This document shows, piece by piece, positions 49,936 to 59,532 of a DNA stretch of 64,000 bases. Both the position numbers and the translations under genes were made by a program. Positions within the stretch are counted from its first letter, which is position 1; each line of letters starts with the position of its first letter. The stretch is from Mycolicibacterium houstonense. Lineage in GTDB: Bacteria; Actinomycetota; Actinomycetes; Mycobacteriales; Mycobacteriaceae. The DNA lies in NCBI RefSeq assembly GCF_900078665.2, contig NZ_LT546207.1:1524029-1588028 (forward strand), in the 5' to 3' direction. The notes beneath the pieces were generated by a model. The model searched no databases. It was given only the letters and a program-made list of their open reading frames with translations, and had not been told where the DNA came from.

Positions 49936-50906
49936 CAGATCAGCCCCAAAAAGGCGCGGGCCGCACGGATCAATGCCTCTTCGTCGGGCCCGTGTTTGAT
50001 CGCGAACCGTACCGGGTCCGATTCGGCCATGTCGAAGGGGTAGTCGCTGCCGCAGACCACCTTGTCCTTGCCGGCTATCTTGCCGAGCAGTTCGAGTTGG
50101 GGCGCATCGTGGGTGACGGTGTCGAAGTACAGCTCGGCGACAACCTCGGACGGCAATCGGCGGCAGCCGCTGCGCACATCGGCACGGGCACGCCACCCGT
50201 GATCCCAGCGACCGAGAAGCCCGGGGGCACAACCGCCGCCGTGCAAGAAGCAGATGCGCAGGGCGGGCATTTCGTCTTTGAGTCCGCTCAGCACGAGGTT
50301 GGCCACTGCGGTGGCGGTTTCGACGGGATTGCCGATGAGGTTGGCCAGATAGTAGTCCGCCCACTCCGGACGCCCGATCTGCATGGGGTGGACCAGCACG
50401 GCGAGATCCAGCCGCGCGGCCTCGGAGACGATGTGTCGCAGCACCCCGCGATTCAGAGACTCTCCGCCGACCACCGGGGGAATCGCGACGCCGACGATAC
50501 CTGTGGTGTCACGCAACGCAGACAGTTCGGAGGTGATCTGCTCCGGTGCCCCCAGGCTCACAATGCCCAGACCCAATAACCTTCCGTTCGATTTCGCGAC
50601 GACGTCGGTCAATGCGGTGTTGAACGCGCCGGCGTACTCCGCGCCGGCGGCACCGAGCGGAAAGGCGAACGGGGGCGCCGAGAGGACGCGGACCGCGACG
50701 CCGGCACGATCCATGTCTTCGACGATGGCGGCCTCATCGCTCATGGCCTCGGTGGCGATCGAGAGCGGCAGGTCGCCGAGATACAACTGGCCGTCGCGGT
50801 CGTTCATCGGTCCGTACGGAGCACCGGCCGGCAACTCGAACAGCGGGCGTGGGAGCCAGTGGGCGTGGACGTCGATGACACCGTCTGGGAGGCGTGGGCT
50901 CATCAC
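49935..50906 (-). CDS. Amidohydrolase-family decarboxylase-like protein (ACMSD-like)
   Basis: A 323-aa metal-dependent hydrolase: DVHAHWLPRP (HxH), LVHPMQI, HGGGCAPGLLGRWDHGW and CGSDYPFDM (Asp). This set is that of aminocarboxymuconate-semialdehyde and resorcylate-type decarboxylases. GTG at 50906 overlaps the cupin stop; ATG at 50903 is equivalent. Likely removes a carboxyl group from a ring-derived intermediate. Confidence 0.88.
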   Translation of the reverse strand: MMSPRLPDGVIDVHAHWLPRPLFELPAGAPYGPMNDRDGQLYLGDLPLSIATEAMSDEAAIVEDMDRAGVAVRVLSAPPFAFPLGAAGAEYAGAFNTALTDVVAKSNGRLLGLGIVSLGAPEQITSELSALRDTTGIVGVAIPPVVGGESLNRGVLRHIVSEAARLDLAVLVHPMQIGRPEWADYYLANLIGNPVETATAVANLVLSGLKDEMPALRICFLHGGGCAPGLLGRWDHGWRARADVRSGCRRLPSEVVAELYFDTVTHDAPQLELLGKIAGKDKVVCGSDYPFDMAESDPVRFAIKHGPDEEALIRAARAFLGLI

Positions 50907-51337
50907 GCGATGTCCAGTGCGGCGTTGTCACTGTCGAGATGCTCGACGGTGGTGAAGACCAGCTCGGTGTCTCCGATGTTCTCGATGTCGTGCAACAGGA
51001 ATTCGCCTGGCCCGAAATGGAAGTGGCGCGTCTCGCCGGCCTGGTAGGAAACTTCCCGCACCGAGCCGTCATGGGTGTGCTGGCGACTGCGGCCCGCGTT
51101 GATCGCTGTCCAGAAGTAGTCCAGGACATGCCGATGTGCGTGCCAGCGTTCTCCGGGAGCCAAGCGGATCTCCCATACCCGAACTCGGGAATCCTCGCTG
51201 AGAAGGCGGGATCCGACGTGACCGTCGAATGCGTGGTCGGCGAATTCCGTTTTGAGCCAATCAGGCCAGCTATCGAAGTCGGTGGCCACCAGTTCACCGG
51301 CCAGTGGCAGATCGGTCAGGTAGTTCTTGTCGGTCAT
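50903..51337 (-). CDS. Cupin-domain protein, 144 aa
   Basis: One cupin barrel: WEIRLAPGERWHAHRHVLDYFW gives a GxxxHxH-type metal motif, and GETRHFHFGPGEFLLHDIEN the second. Possible ring-cleavage or regulatory enzyme. ATG at 51337 follows AGAGGAACTCGACA. It is between the flavin hydroxylase and the amidohydrolase, coupled to the latter. Confidence 0.82.
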   Translation of the reverse strand: MTDKNYLTDLPLAGELVATDFDSWPDWLKTEFADHAFDGHVGSRLLSEDSRVRVWEIRLAPGERWHAHRHVLDYFWTAINAGRSRQHTHDGSVREVSYQAGETRHFHFGPGEFLLHDIENIGDTELVFTTVEHLDSDNAALDIA

Positions 51338-51364
51338 TGTCGAGTTCCTCTCGTAGTGAAGGGT

Positions 51365-52555
51365 TTAGCGCCCGGGCCCGTACAGGCCGAACCGCAGATC
51401 GGGATCGCCGGGTGTCCAGGTACTACGGACCTGGGAGCGTTCTCCCATGTCCACCACCCGCCGCAACAAGCTGTCGCTGAGCTGCAGCTGCGCCGGTTCC
51501 CATTTGGCCAGCGCGGCGGTGATGTCGCCCGATGAGGTGGACAAGGCGTCCGCCAGGGTCCACGCGTCCGCCGCGGCTTTGGCGGTTCCAGCGGCTGCGT
51601 GTGGACGTGATGCGCACGCGGCATCTCCGATGAGAGCGGCCCGGCCGAGGGCCATCCGCGACGACCGTACGTCCGACAACACCTGTAGGTAGGGCTGCGC
51701 GGTGGCCGCGACGACTTCGGCCACGGCGGGGGCAAGCTGGGCGGTCGCCGCCGCACGCAGTTCGGTGACGAAACGGTCTTGCACCTGCCCGGGATGTACG
51801 GAGACCGATCCGGTGAATCCGCGCTTGTCGGTGAGTAGTTCAGTCAGCTGGGGCCCGGCGGGCACGTTGCGGTACCAGACGTAGTTCATCAGACGGTGTT
51901 CCTCGTCGAGGCTTTGCTCGCCGGGGATCGGATACATGGTGATGTGGGAGTTCGGTATCACCGTGTAGGTGATGGCGTCATCGAGCGCATCGCGGGTCCG
52001 GCCGGTGAGGTCGGACAATGCGACGGTTCCCCGCCAGCCCACGTAGCCGGAGTAGGTCAGGGTGGCCGCCGGGTCGAAGTACTCACGCGCTGGGGAGGTG
52101 ATGCCGTCGGCGAAGACGACGAGGTCGGCGCTGACGGTCTTGCCGCTGACGAACCGCACGGTGGCGGTGTTTGCGTCTTGGCTGAAACCACAGGCGAATT
52201 CGCCGTAGTGGTAGCACTCGGTGCCGAAGTCGGCCAGCAGGGCCCGGTAGAAGGTGCCCCATGAGGTGTAGGTCCAGCGGGCGCGCTCCCGGTGGATGGT
52301 GGCGCCGCTGGGGTCGAGGTATTGCACGTAAGAGGTGGCAGTGCGGAGGTCCTCGAGTTTCTGCTGACTGCGTTCGGCGAACCATCGCACAGTGTCGGGT
52401 TGCAGGACGATGCCGCTGCCGCGACCGTCCAGTGGGGTGGGAGTGCGTTCGTAGACGTCGACCTGGAAACCCAAGTCACGCAGCAGCAGTGCGGCAGTGA
52501 GTCCGCCGATCGAGCCGCCGACGACGATCGCCGAGGCTGTGGAGTATTCGGTCAT
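51365..52555 (-). CDS. FAD-dependent hydroxylase, dihydroxypyridine-hydroxylase-like
   Basis: A 396-aa flavin monooxygenase: VVGGSIGGLTAALLLRDLG (FAD), RGSGIVLQPDTVRWF, FADGITSPAREYFDP and IGDAACASRPHAAAGTAKAA. The GGSIGG start and the SRPHAAAGTAKA segment resemble 2,6-dihydroxypyridine 3-hydroxylase of nicotine degradation. So the operon may serve an N-heterocycle or another hydroxylated ring. ATG overlaps the MFS stop by 4 nt. Confidence 0.82.
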   Translation of the reverse strand: MTEYSTASAIVVGGSIGGLTAALLLRDLGFQVDVYERTPTPLDGRGSGIVLQPDTVRWFAERSQQKLEDLRTATSYVQYLDPSGATIHRERARWTYTSWGTFYRALLADFGTECYHYGEFACGFSQDANTATVRFVSGKTVSADLVVFADGITSPAREYFDPAATLTYSGYVGWRGTVALSDLTGRTRDALDDAITYTVIPNSHITMYPIPGEQSLDEEHRLMNYVWYRNVPAGPQLTELLTDKRGFTGSVSVHPGQVQDRFVTELRAAATAQLAPAVAEVVAATAQPYLQVLSDVRSSRMALGRAALIGDAACASRPHAAAGTAKAAADAWTLADALSTSSGDITAALAKWEPAQLQLSDSLLRRVVDMGERSQVRSTWTPGDPDLRFGLYGPGR

Positions 52556-53907
52556 GACGCGCTCTTTTCGCTCAACGGGAGGGTGAGGCCGGCGGGATGG
52601 TCGACGGGCATGGGGGCACCGCGTGTTTCACGGGCGAAGGCCAACCCGATCACGGCGATCAAGCCGACCGCCGATACCGAGGCGGTGGCGATGCCCAGGT
52701 TCCCGTCGAACCAGGAGGATGCGATCACACCGGCGGTCAGCGGTCCCAGAGCGGTGACGTAGCGGCCGACACTGTTGCAGACAGCCAGTGCGGTGGCACG
52801 CACACTGGGCGGAAAGAGTTCCGGGCCGTAGATGAAGGTGCCCGACAGCGCGCCGAACAAGCCGAATCCCAGCAGCGGCATCGCGATGAGCAACTCGGTG
52901 TGATTGCGGTCGAATGGGAACGCCCAGCCGATGGTGGCGGCCGAGACCACGAAACTCATCAGGAAGGCTTTCTTGCGCCCGATCACATCGGCGATGAATC
53001 CCCATGCGGCGTAACCGATGATGCCTCCGGCATTGAACAGCATCGCTGCCACCGCGACGCGGTGGTCGGCTACGTCCCGGGCGAGGCCGTCGGCGGCGGC
53101 CAGCTGACGGATGATCTGCGGGTACCAGGTGGAAACGCTCCAGAACGCGATGAGCGCTCCGGTGGCCAGGGCGGTGCAGACCAGCATGGGGTGCAGCAGC
53201 GGCGGGCTGAACAGGCGCCGCAGCACGAATCGATCGTGTTCGTGGCGATGGCCCAACGCCTTTCGCTCTTTGCGGGCTTCCAAGTGCGCGCCGATCTCGG
53301 GCGGCTCGGGTACGTAACGGCGGATGAACCAGACCAGCAGGGCCGGGATACCGGCAAGCAGCATCATGGCGCGCCACCCGTGATCGCCCAGCATCGCGTA
53401 CGCGGCGGCGGCCATGAAGAACCCGCCCGCGTATCCGGCCATCATCACGCCGCCTGCGCGGGCCCGGAAACGGTTGCGCCAGGTTTCGGCGATCAGAGCC
53501 GCGCCCACCGGTGCCTCCACACCGGAGCCGAGCCCAGCGATGAAGCGCAGGAGCCCCAGTTGCCACCACGTGTCGGCGAAGAAGGCCAGGGCGCTGAACA
53601 CCGCGTAGGTGAGGATGCCCGCCGACAACACCCTGGTGCGGCCGAAGTAGTCGGCGAGCATGCCGAACAGGATGCCGCCGGTGGCCCATCCGATGAGGAA
53701 GAACGCGACGGTCATGCCGCCGTAGAACCCGATGGCCGCGCCGTCGATGTCGATGCCGCTGTGCGGCAGCAGCTCGGTCATGGCGGGTCCGAGCACGAGC
53801 ACATAGAGGCTGCCGGCAAAGCCGTCCAGGCCCCAGCCCAGGGTGGTGCCTGCCAGGACCAGCCATTGTGTTCGGGTGATGTCGTGATGCCAACGTCCTT
53901 TGGACAT
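52552..53907 (-). CDS. MFS transporter (aromatic acid:H+ symporter type)
   Basis: A 451-aa MFS protein with about 12 helices: WGLDGFAGSLYVLVLGP in helix 1, GILFGMLADYFGRTRVL loop motif, GLGSGVEAPVGAALIAE, and GFIADVIGRKKAF in the second half. The DGF-type first helix is that of the AAHS family. ATG at 53907 follows AAAGGCATATCC. Probably imports the operon's substrate. Confidence 0.88.
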   Translation of the reverse strand: MSKGRWHHDITRTQWLVLAGTTLGWGLDGFAGSLYVLVLGPAMTELLPHSGIDIDGAAIGFYGGMTVAFFLIGWATGGILFGMLADYFGRTRVLSAGILTYAVFSALAFFADTWWQLGLLRFIAGLGSGVEAPVGAALIAETWRNRFRARAGGVMMAGYAGGFFMAAAAYAMLGDHGWRAMMLLAGIPALLVWFIRRYVPEPPEIGAHLEARKERKALGHRHEHDRFVLRRLFSPPLLHPMLVCTALATGALIAFWSVSTWYPQIIRQLAAADGLARDVADHRVAVAAMLFNAGGIIGYAAWGFIADVIGRKKAFLMSFVVSAATIGWAFPFDRNHTELLIAMPLLGFGLFGALSGTFIYGPELFPPSVRATALAVCNSVGRYVTALGPLTAGVIASSWFDGNLGIATASVSAVGLIAVIGLAFARETRGAPMPVDHPAGLTLPLSEKSAS

Positions 53908-53938
53908 GGATATGCCTTTCGAGGTGTCGGGAGACGGG

Positions 53939-55432
53939 TCAGTTGAGGCGTCGTTGCGGCTGTCCGCCGTACCAGTCGACGTGGTCGGCCGCAGTGCGCA
54001 CGACGATCGTCTTGACCCAGGAAAAATCCTCGAAAGACTCTGTGCCGGCGTCTTTTCCGGAACCGGACTCCTTGATACCGCCCCAGGGCAGGGACGGCTC
54101 CAGGCGGTGGTGGTCATTCACCCACACCATCCCGGCGTTGATGCCGGCGGCGACGCGGTGAGCGCGGCTCACATCTGTGGTCCAGACACCGGCGCCCAGC
54201 CCGTACGGGTTGTCGTTGGCCATCTGCAGGGCCTCGTGCTCGTCGTCGAAGGGGATCACCACGGCGACCGGGCCGAAGATCTCTTCGCGGGCGACGGTCA
54301 TGTCCATGGTGGCGTCAGAGAGCACGGTGGGCTCGAGAAAGAAGCCGCCGTCGAAAGGGCTTGGCAGCGACGGAACTTGGCCACCGGTGGCCAGCGTGGC
54401 ACCCTCGTCTATGCCGGTCTGGATCAGCGCGCTGACCTTGTCACGCTGCCGTGCGCTGATGAGCGGTCCCATCTGCGTACTCGACAGCGTGGGGTCGCCG
54501 ACTCGAATGGCCCTGGCGCGAGCGGTGAGTGCGGTGACGAATTCGTCGTAGACGCCGCGCTGTACCAGGAACCGTGAGCCTGCGACACAAGACTGGCCTG
54601 CCGCGACGAAGGCGGCGAACGCCGCGCCCTCGGCGGCGATGACCGGGTCGACGTCATCGAACAGCAGCACAGGTGTCTTGCCGCCCAGTTCTGCGGTGAT
54701 CCGGGCGAAACGGGATGCGGTGGCGATCGCCGCCGATCGGCCGGCCTCGGTGCCGCCGGTGAGGGTGATCTTGGCGATATCCGGATGGCCGGTCAGGCGC
54801 TGGCCGGCCGCGCGGGCCCCGGTGACCACGTTCAACACGCCGTCGGGCAATCCGGCGTCGGTGAGAATCTCGGCGAGGGCCAGAGTTGTCAGCGGGGTCA
54901 GTTCGGATGGCTTGACTACTACGGTGTTTCCGTTGGCCAGTGCGGCCGACAGGCTGCGCGCCAGGATCAGCATCGGGTGGTTGAACGGGGTGATGATGCC
55001 GCACACCCCGAGTGGGAGCCGCTGCTGGTAGGTGAGATACGGCCCGTCCCCGGGAAGTACGGCTTGGCGCTGGGCAGCCAGCAGGCCAGCGTTGTACCGG
55101 AACCATTCCGGTACCCGGGACAGCTGTGCACGGGTTTCGGTGATCGGTCGTCCGTTGTTGAGTGCTTCAAGAGGGTAGAGCTTTTCCCCGGCGGACTCGA
55201 TCGCATCGGCGACGCGCAACAGCAGTTTGGCGCGCTCGCTGCGAACCATGGTCGGCCACGGCCCGTTCTCGAATGCCGCGCGTGCCTTGGCGACTGCGGC
55301 ATCGACCTCCTGTGCGCCCTGCTCTGGGACGGTGGCGATGACCGCTCCGGTGGCGGGGTTGAGAATTTCGCGCAGGCTGGGGGACGGCTCGGTAACCGCG
55401 GATGCGGTGGGGGCCGGTGAGACTCGGGTCAT
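53939..55432 (-). CDS. Aldehyde dehydrogenase
   Basis: A 497-aa ALDH: ITPFNHPMLILARSLSAALA, VKPSELTPLT, TGGTEAGRSAA, ELGGKTPVLLFDDVD (catalytic Glu) and AAGQSCVAGSRFLVQ (catalytic Cys), plus EEIFGPVAVVIPF. First gene of the six-gene leftward operon; the start at 55432 is uncertain, and GTG at 55450 is possible. It oxidises an aldehyde intermediate with NAD(P). Confidence 0.9.
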   Translation of the reverse strand: MTRVSPAPTASAVTEPSPSLREILNPATGAVIATVPEQGAQEVDAAVAKARAAFENGPWPTMVRSERAKLLLRVADAIESAGEKLYPLEALNNGRPITETRAQLSRVPEWFRYNAGLLAAQRQAVLPGDGPYLTYQQRLPLGVCGIITPFNHPMLILARSLSAALANGNTVVVKPSELTPLTTLALAEILTDAGLPDGVLNVVTGARAAGQRLTGHPDIAKITLTGGTEAGRSAAIATASRFARITAELGGKTPVLLFDDVDPVIAAEGAAFAAFVAAGQSCVAGSRFLVQRGVYDEFVTALTARARAIRVGDPTLSSTQMGPLISARQRDKVSALIQTGIDEGATLATGGQVPSLPSPFDGGFFLEPTVLSDATMDMTVAREEIFGPVAVVIPFDDEHEALQMANDNPYGLGAGVWTTDVSRAHRVAAGINAGMVWVNDHHRLEPSLPWGGIKESGSGKDAGTESFEDFSWVKTIVVRTAADHVDWYGGQPQRRLN

Positions 55433-55538
55433 GCGTATGAGTGTCGTCACAGCAAAACCGCGGTTCAATGTCTTGCCGAACATATTCTCTCGCTGCCTAT
55501 GTGCACTCTGACATACCGTTTTGGGGGACACTGACCAG
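55433..55538. promoter_or_regulatory. Divergent promoter region, catabolic operon / PucR-type regulator
   Basis: These 106 bases separate the ALDH operon from its probable regulator. There is an imperfect GAACCGCGGTTTTG dyad around 55460-55475 (core AACCGCGGTT), which is a candidate binding site. Confidence 0.45.
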
Positions 55539-57332
55539 GTGACGACATCGACAGGCCAGGAACGGCCCGGCGTGGAACTGGTGACCTGGTTGGCGGCCTT
55601 GCGCACCCTCAGCGCTCGCGCGACCGCCGAGACCGAATTGGCCGAGGTGCTCTGCCTGGTCGCCGACACCGCGCGAACGCTGCTGGGCTTCGACTTCTGT
55701 GGCGTGCTCATCCCCGACGACGTCCGGGACCGACTGGTGGTACAGGGATGGAGCGGACTGTCTGACGAATACGTGCGGCGGGTGAACTCTGATCGCCCCA
55801 TCCGGCTGGACAGCAGTTCGCCGTCGATTCGTGCCTTTCACACCGGCGAGCCCGTGGCGATCCGGGACGTGCGGAACGAGCCCGACTTCGCCCTCTGGAC
55901 CGGTGTGGCACAAGAACAGGGCTACCGGGCCATCGTCGCCGTCCCACTGATCGCCGGGGCCGAGGTACTCGGAACCCTCAACGGTTACTACGCCTCGGTG
56001 CATACCTTCACCCGCTACGAGATCGAGCGCCTGACACTGCTGGCCAACCATGCCGCGATCGCGGTCACCTCGGCACGCCGGCTCGACGAATTGCGCACTT
56101 TGACGGACTCGCTGCGCGAGCAACGCGATGCGCTCGCCCGTTCGGAACAGATTCACGAGCGCCTGCTCGCGGTGACGTTGCGCTCCGGAGGAGTCGGCGG
56201 GATCGCCGCCGCCTTGAGCGACCTGGTAGGCCGGCCCGTTCTCATCGACGACGCTCGCCATTCTGAGCTCGCCCGGTCAGGCGACGGCATCGACTATCCC
56301 ACCGCCGCGGTCCGTACCGCGTCCGCTGACGCCGAGACCACCCCGGCCTCGTCAACGGTCGGCACGGCCGTCGACCACGACGGCGCACCGACCGGGTGGC
56401 TCGTCGCGCGGGTGAGACTGGGAAGCGAGGTGGCCGCGCGCATCTGGTTCCCGGGGACCCTCGATTCGCTTGACCCCCTGCAGATTCGAGCGGTCGAGCA
56501 CGCATCCATCGTCGTCTCGGTGGAATTGCTGCGGATCCAGACCGCCGCCGAGGTCGAGCGACGGGTGCGTGGGGAGTTGCTGACCGATGTGTTGACCGGC
56601 AGAGGACAGATCTCGGCCCAGCTTCAGGAGCGGGCTCAACGGCTGGGTCACGATCTGACCGTTCCGCACGTCGCGGTCGTCGGTAACCTGACCGGTTCGA
56701 ATGAGGCGGCCGCGCGCCGGGCCTGGCCACGTGCACTGTCATCGGTCACCGAGTTGACCTCCGGGTTTCGACCGCGGCCACTGGTGGCCATGCACGGCGG
56801 CATGTTGGTCGCGCTGTGGCCCGCCGTCGATTCCGATGAGCCTCCTCCTGGCGTCATGGTCCAGCGTGCGATGTCCCGTCTCGCGCCGGGCATTTCGGCC
56901 ACCGTGGCAGTCTCACCCGTCCACGTTGCCCAATTCGGCGATGCGTATCTGATCGCGAGGAGCGCGATGGACATCGCCGTGCGCGCGGGCCGAACCGATT
57001 CCGTCGTCAACCTTGAGGATCTCGGCATCGTCGGATTGCTTCTGCAACTGGGTGATTCGGCCAAGCTCACGGCCTTCGCCACCCGGACACTGGGGTCGGT
57101 GGTCGACTACGACGCCAAACATCGCACCGATCTGATCGCCACGCTGCGAACCTACTTCGCCTGCAAACAGGACCGTAACCTCACCGCCAGGAAGCTCTTG
57201 ATCCATCCCAATACGGTGGCGCAGCGGCTGCGACGCATCGAAGCACTGTGCGGTGCTGATCTGGCAGACCCGGCCATCAGCGTCCAGTTCTCATCGGCGC
57301 TCATGGTGTACGACATTGCGGCGCAAGGCTAA
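55539..57332 (+). CDS. GAF-domain PucR/CdaR-type transcriptional regulator
   Basis: A 597-aa regulator: GAF domain (about 15-185, with VAVPLIAGAEVLGTLNGYY), a short coiled helix, a middle GGDEF-like/CdaR region, and a C-terminal PucR-type helix-turn-helix (about 545-590; RTYFACKQDRNLTARKLLIHPNTVAQRLRRIE written here in parts: RTYFACKQDRN, HPNTVAQRLRRIE). GTG at 55539; TTG at 55521 is possible. Divergent from the six-gene operon, so likely its ligand-responsive activator. Confidence 0.85.
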   Translation: MTTSTGQERPGVELVTWLAALRTLSARATAETELAEVLCLVADTARTLLGFDFCGVLIPDDVRDRLVVQGWSGLSDEYVRRVNSDRPIRLDSSSPSIRAFHTGEPVAIRDVRNEPDFALWTGVAQEQGYRAIVAVPLIAGAEVLGTLNGYYASVHTFTRYEIERLTLLANHAAIAVTSARRLDELRTLTDSLREQRDALARSEQIHERLLAVTLRSGGVGGIAAALSDLVGRPVLIDDARHSELARSGDGIDYPTAAVRTASADAETTPASSTVGTAVDHDGAPTGWLVARVRLGSEVAARIWFPGTLDSLDPLQIRAVEHASIVVSVELLRIQTAAEVERRVRGELLTDVLTGRGQISAQLQERAQRLGHDLTVPHVAVVGNLTGSNEAAARRAWPRALSSVTELTSGFRPRPLVAMHGGMLVALWPAVDSDEPPPGVMVQRAMSRLAPGISATVAVSPVHVAQFGDAYLIARSAMDIAVRAGRTDSVVNLEDLGIVGLLLQLGDSAKLTAFATRTLGSVVDYDAKHRTDLIATLRTYFACKQDRNLTARKLLIHPNTVAQRLRRIEALCGADLADPAISVQFSSALMVYDIAAQG

Positions 57333-57399
57333 GACTCACACGGTGTGTGGCGCATCGCCGCTCCGCCGTCCCGTAGCCGGCCCGGCGTGGTCGGGCAGC

Positions 57400-59532
57400 T
57401 CAGCCCTGCGGCGTCAGTACCTCCCAGCCGTCAGGCAGACCACTGACCTTTACACTCTGCCCCTGCGCCTCGATATGAACCGTAGCGCTGCCCAATCTCA
57501 GGTTGGTCAAAGCGGTACGACCCCATGAGTCCGGCAGGCGCGGCGAGACCGTGACGCGCCGCGCGGGCGCGTCCGGCTCCAGACCGAGGAATGCCCGCAC
57601 CAGCAACAACGGTGCCGCGCTGGCCCAGGCTTGCGGAGAGCACGACGTGGGATAGGGAACCGGCGAGGTGAATTCGGAACGTGGGAAACCGCAATACAGT
57701 TCGGGCAGCCGCCCGCCGAACGCAGTGGCAGCGTCGAGAAGGCCGGTGGCCAATCGCTCGGCCAGCTCGACGCTACCCGGCACATGTCGATATCGTATCA
57801 GTCCCGCCACGGCGATCGCGGTGTCGTGTGGCCACACCGACCCGTTGTGATAGCTCATCGGGTTGTACGCGCCCATCGACCTCGCCAGTGTGCGCAGGCC
57901 GAACCCGCTGTCCATATCCGCGCCGCCGAGCCGTTCGATGATCGTTTCCACGTGGTGGTCAGCGGCGATGCCCGTCCACAAGCAATGCCCGACGTTGCTG
58001 GTCAGGGCATCCACCGGACGCTTGGCTCCGTCTAACGCGACCGCATACCAACCGACGTCCGGCAACCAGAACGTCTCCTGGAACTGCGTGCGCAATCGCT
58101 CCGCGCGATCGTTGAGTCGGGTGGCGGTGGCCGGCTCGTCGAATGCCTCGGCGAGCTCGGCACGGGCACGCAACGCCGCGTACTGGTAACCCTGCACCTC
58201 ACACAACGCAATCGGCGGTTCGGCCACGTGGCCCCGGGCGTCATTGATCCCGTCGAAGCTGTCCTTCCAGCCCTGATTGATCAGCCCACGATCGGTGGCT
58301 CGGCGGTACTCGATGAACCCATCGCCGTCGCGATCGCCGTAACGTGCGGCCCATCCCAAAGCTGCATCCGCAGCGGGCAGCAGCGACCGGACGAAATCCT
58401 CGTCGCACCCCCAGCGCCGGCATTCGGCGAGCAGCATCACGAACAGCGGGGTGGCGTCGACGGCGCCGTAGTACACGGCCCCGCCCAACACGTCTGTGCT
58501 GGCCGGCCCGCGCCGGATCTCGTGCAGGATCCGGCCGGGCTGTTCTTCGGTGATCGGGTCCACGTGCTGTCCCTGCGCCTTGGCAAGCTGGTGCAGCGTG
58601 CCCACCGACAGCCCGGGATCCAGCGGGAGCGCCATCCAGGCCGTCAGCAGGCTGTCGCGGCCGAACAACGTCATGTACCACGGCGCCCCGGCCGCCACGA
58701 ACGGGTCGCCTTCGCCACTATCAGCATGAATGAGCAGCGCGGCCAGGTCACTTTCGCTGCGCCGCAACGCGTTCGATAGGTCGGAATGGTCGGTCTCGAC
58801 CGTCGTGGCGACGTTGCGCCACGCCTCGATTTTCTGGGCCGGGGCACTGGACTCGAGGCGGTCGCCGCTGCGGAACCGGCTCTTGACGTTGTGGGTGGCA
58901 CCAGTGGGTTGCACCAGGATTTCGGCCTGCCAGCGCTGCCGAGGCGGCACCACGATGCGCCAGGTGAAAGCGCCCGGCGTCACCATGGGCTCGCCGGAGG
59001 CCGTCACGGTCAGACCCCGGACCGCCTCGGTGCGATCATGGAGCACCAGCTCGCCACCGACCACGGTCATGTCCGCACCGCCGTGGGGTACGCGGCCCTC
59101 TTTGACCGTGAATAGGTCGGCGAAATCGGCGTCGACATGCAGCTCAACCGCGACCACCGTGCTTTCGGCTGCCAGGTTGTGCAGTGTCACGGTCTCGCGT
59201 ATGCCGTCGGCCACGATTCGCTCCCGCACGGCGAGCAGTGTGCTGTCGGCCAATCCTGGACGCGGAGTCCGGCGTGAGATGAACTGGGCAGCAAAGGCTT
59301 CCGGGAGTTGCACCGAAAGCGGCTCCAGCGGGCGACCGTCAATACGTAGCTCCCAGCGCGACAGCAGGCGAGCGTCTTGAAAAAACAGCCCATGGGTGCG
59401 GCCGGGTTGAATGTCGCCGTGGCTGTCTGACAGGCAGAAGGTGGCACCTTCCACCAGCGTCACCGTGTCGCCGCCGACGCCGACGCCGATCGCGGCCGGC
59501 TCGCCGCCGTTGAGAGCGCCGGGGCCACTCAT
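57400..59532 (-). CDS. Glycogen-debranching/amylo-alpha-1,6-glucosidase-type protein
   Basis: A 710-aa protein: N-terminal beta-sandwich domain (about 1-240, FCLSDSHGDIQPGRTHGLFF, DARLLSRWELRIDG) and an (alpha/alpha)6 glycosidase domain (about 280-640; WYMTLFGRDSLLTAWM, GWKDSFDGIND, MSYHNGSVWPHDTAI). The Asp/Glu of GRDSL and WKDSFD are likely catalytic-site residues. It should trim alpha-glucan. ATG overlaps the glycosyltransferase stop by 4 nt. Confidence 0.88.
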   Translation of the reverse strand: MSGPGALNGGEPAAIGVGVGGDTVTLVEGATFCLSDSHGDIQPGRTHGLFFQDARLLSRWELRIDGRPLEPLSVQLPEAFAAQFISRRTPRPGLADSTLLAVRERIVADGIRETVTLHNLAAESTVVAVELHVDADFADLFTVKEGRVPHGGADMTVVGGELVLHDRTEAVRGLTVTASGEPMVTPGAFTWRIVVPPRQRWQAEILVQPTGATHNVKSRFRSGDRLESSAPAQKIEAWRNVATTVETDHSDLSNALRRSESDLAALLIHADSGEGDPFVAAGAPWYMTLFGRDSLLTAWMALPLDPGLSVGTLHQLAKAQGQHVDPITEEQPGRILHEIRRGPASTDVLGGAVYYGAVDATPLFVMLLAECRRWGCDEDFVRSLLPAADAALGWAARYGDRDGDGFIEYRRATDRGLINQGWKDSFDGINDARGHVAEPPIALCEVQGYQYAALRARAELAEAFDEPATATRLNDRAERLRTQFQETFWLPDVGWYAVALDGAKRPVDALTSNVGHCLWTGIAADHHVETIIERLGGADMDSGFGLRTLARSMGAYNPMSYHNGSVWPHDTAIAVAGLIRYRHVPGSVELAERLATGLLDAATAFGGRLPELYCGFPRSEFTSPVPYPTSCSPQAWASAAPLLLVRAFLGLEPDAPARRVTVSPRLPDSWGRTALTNLRLGSATVHIEAQGQSVKVSGLPDGWEVLTPQG

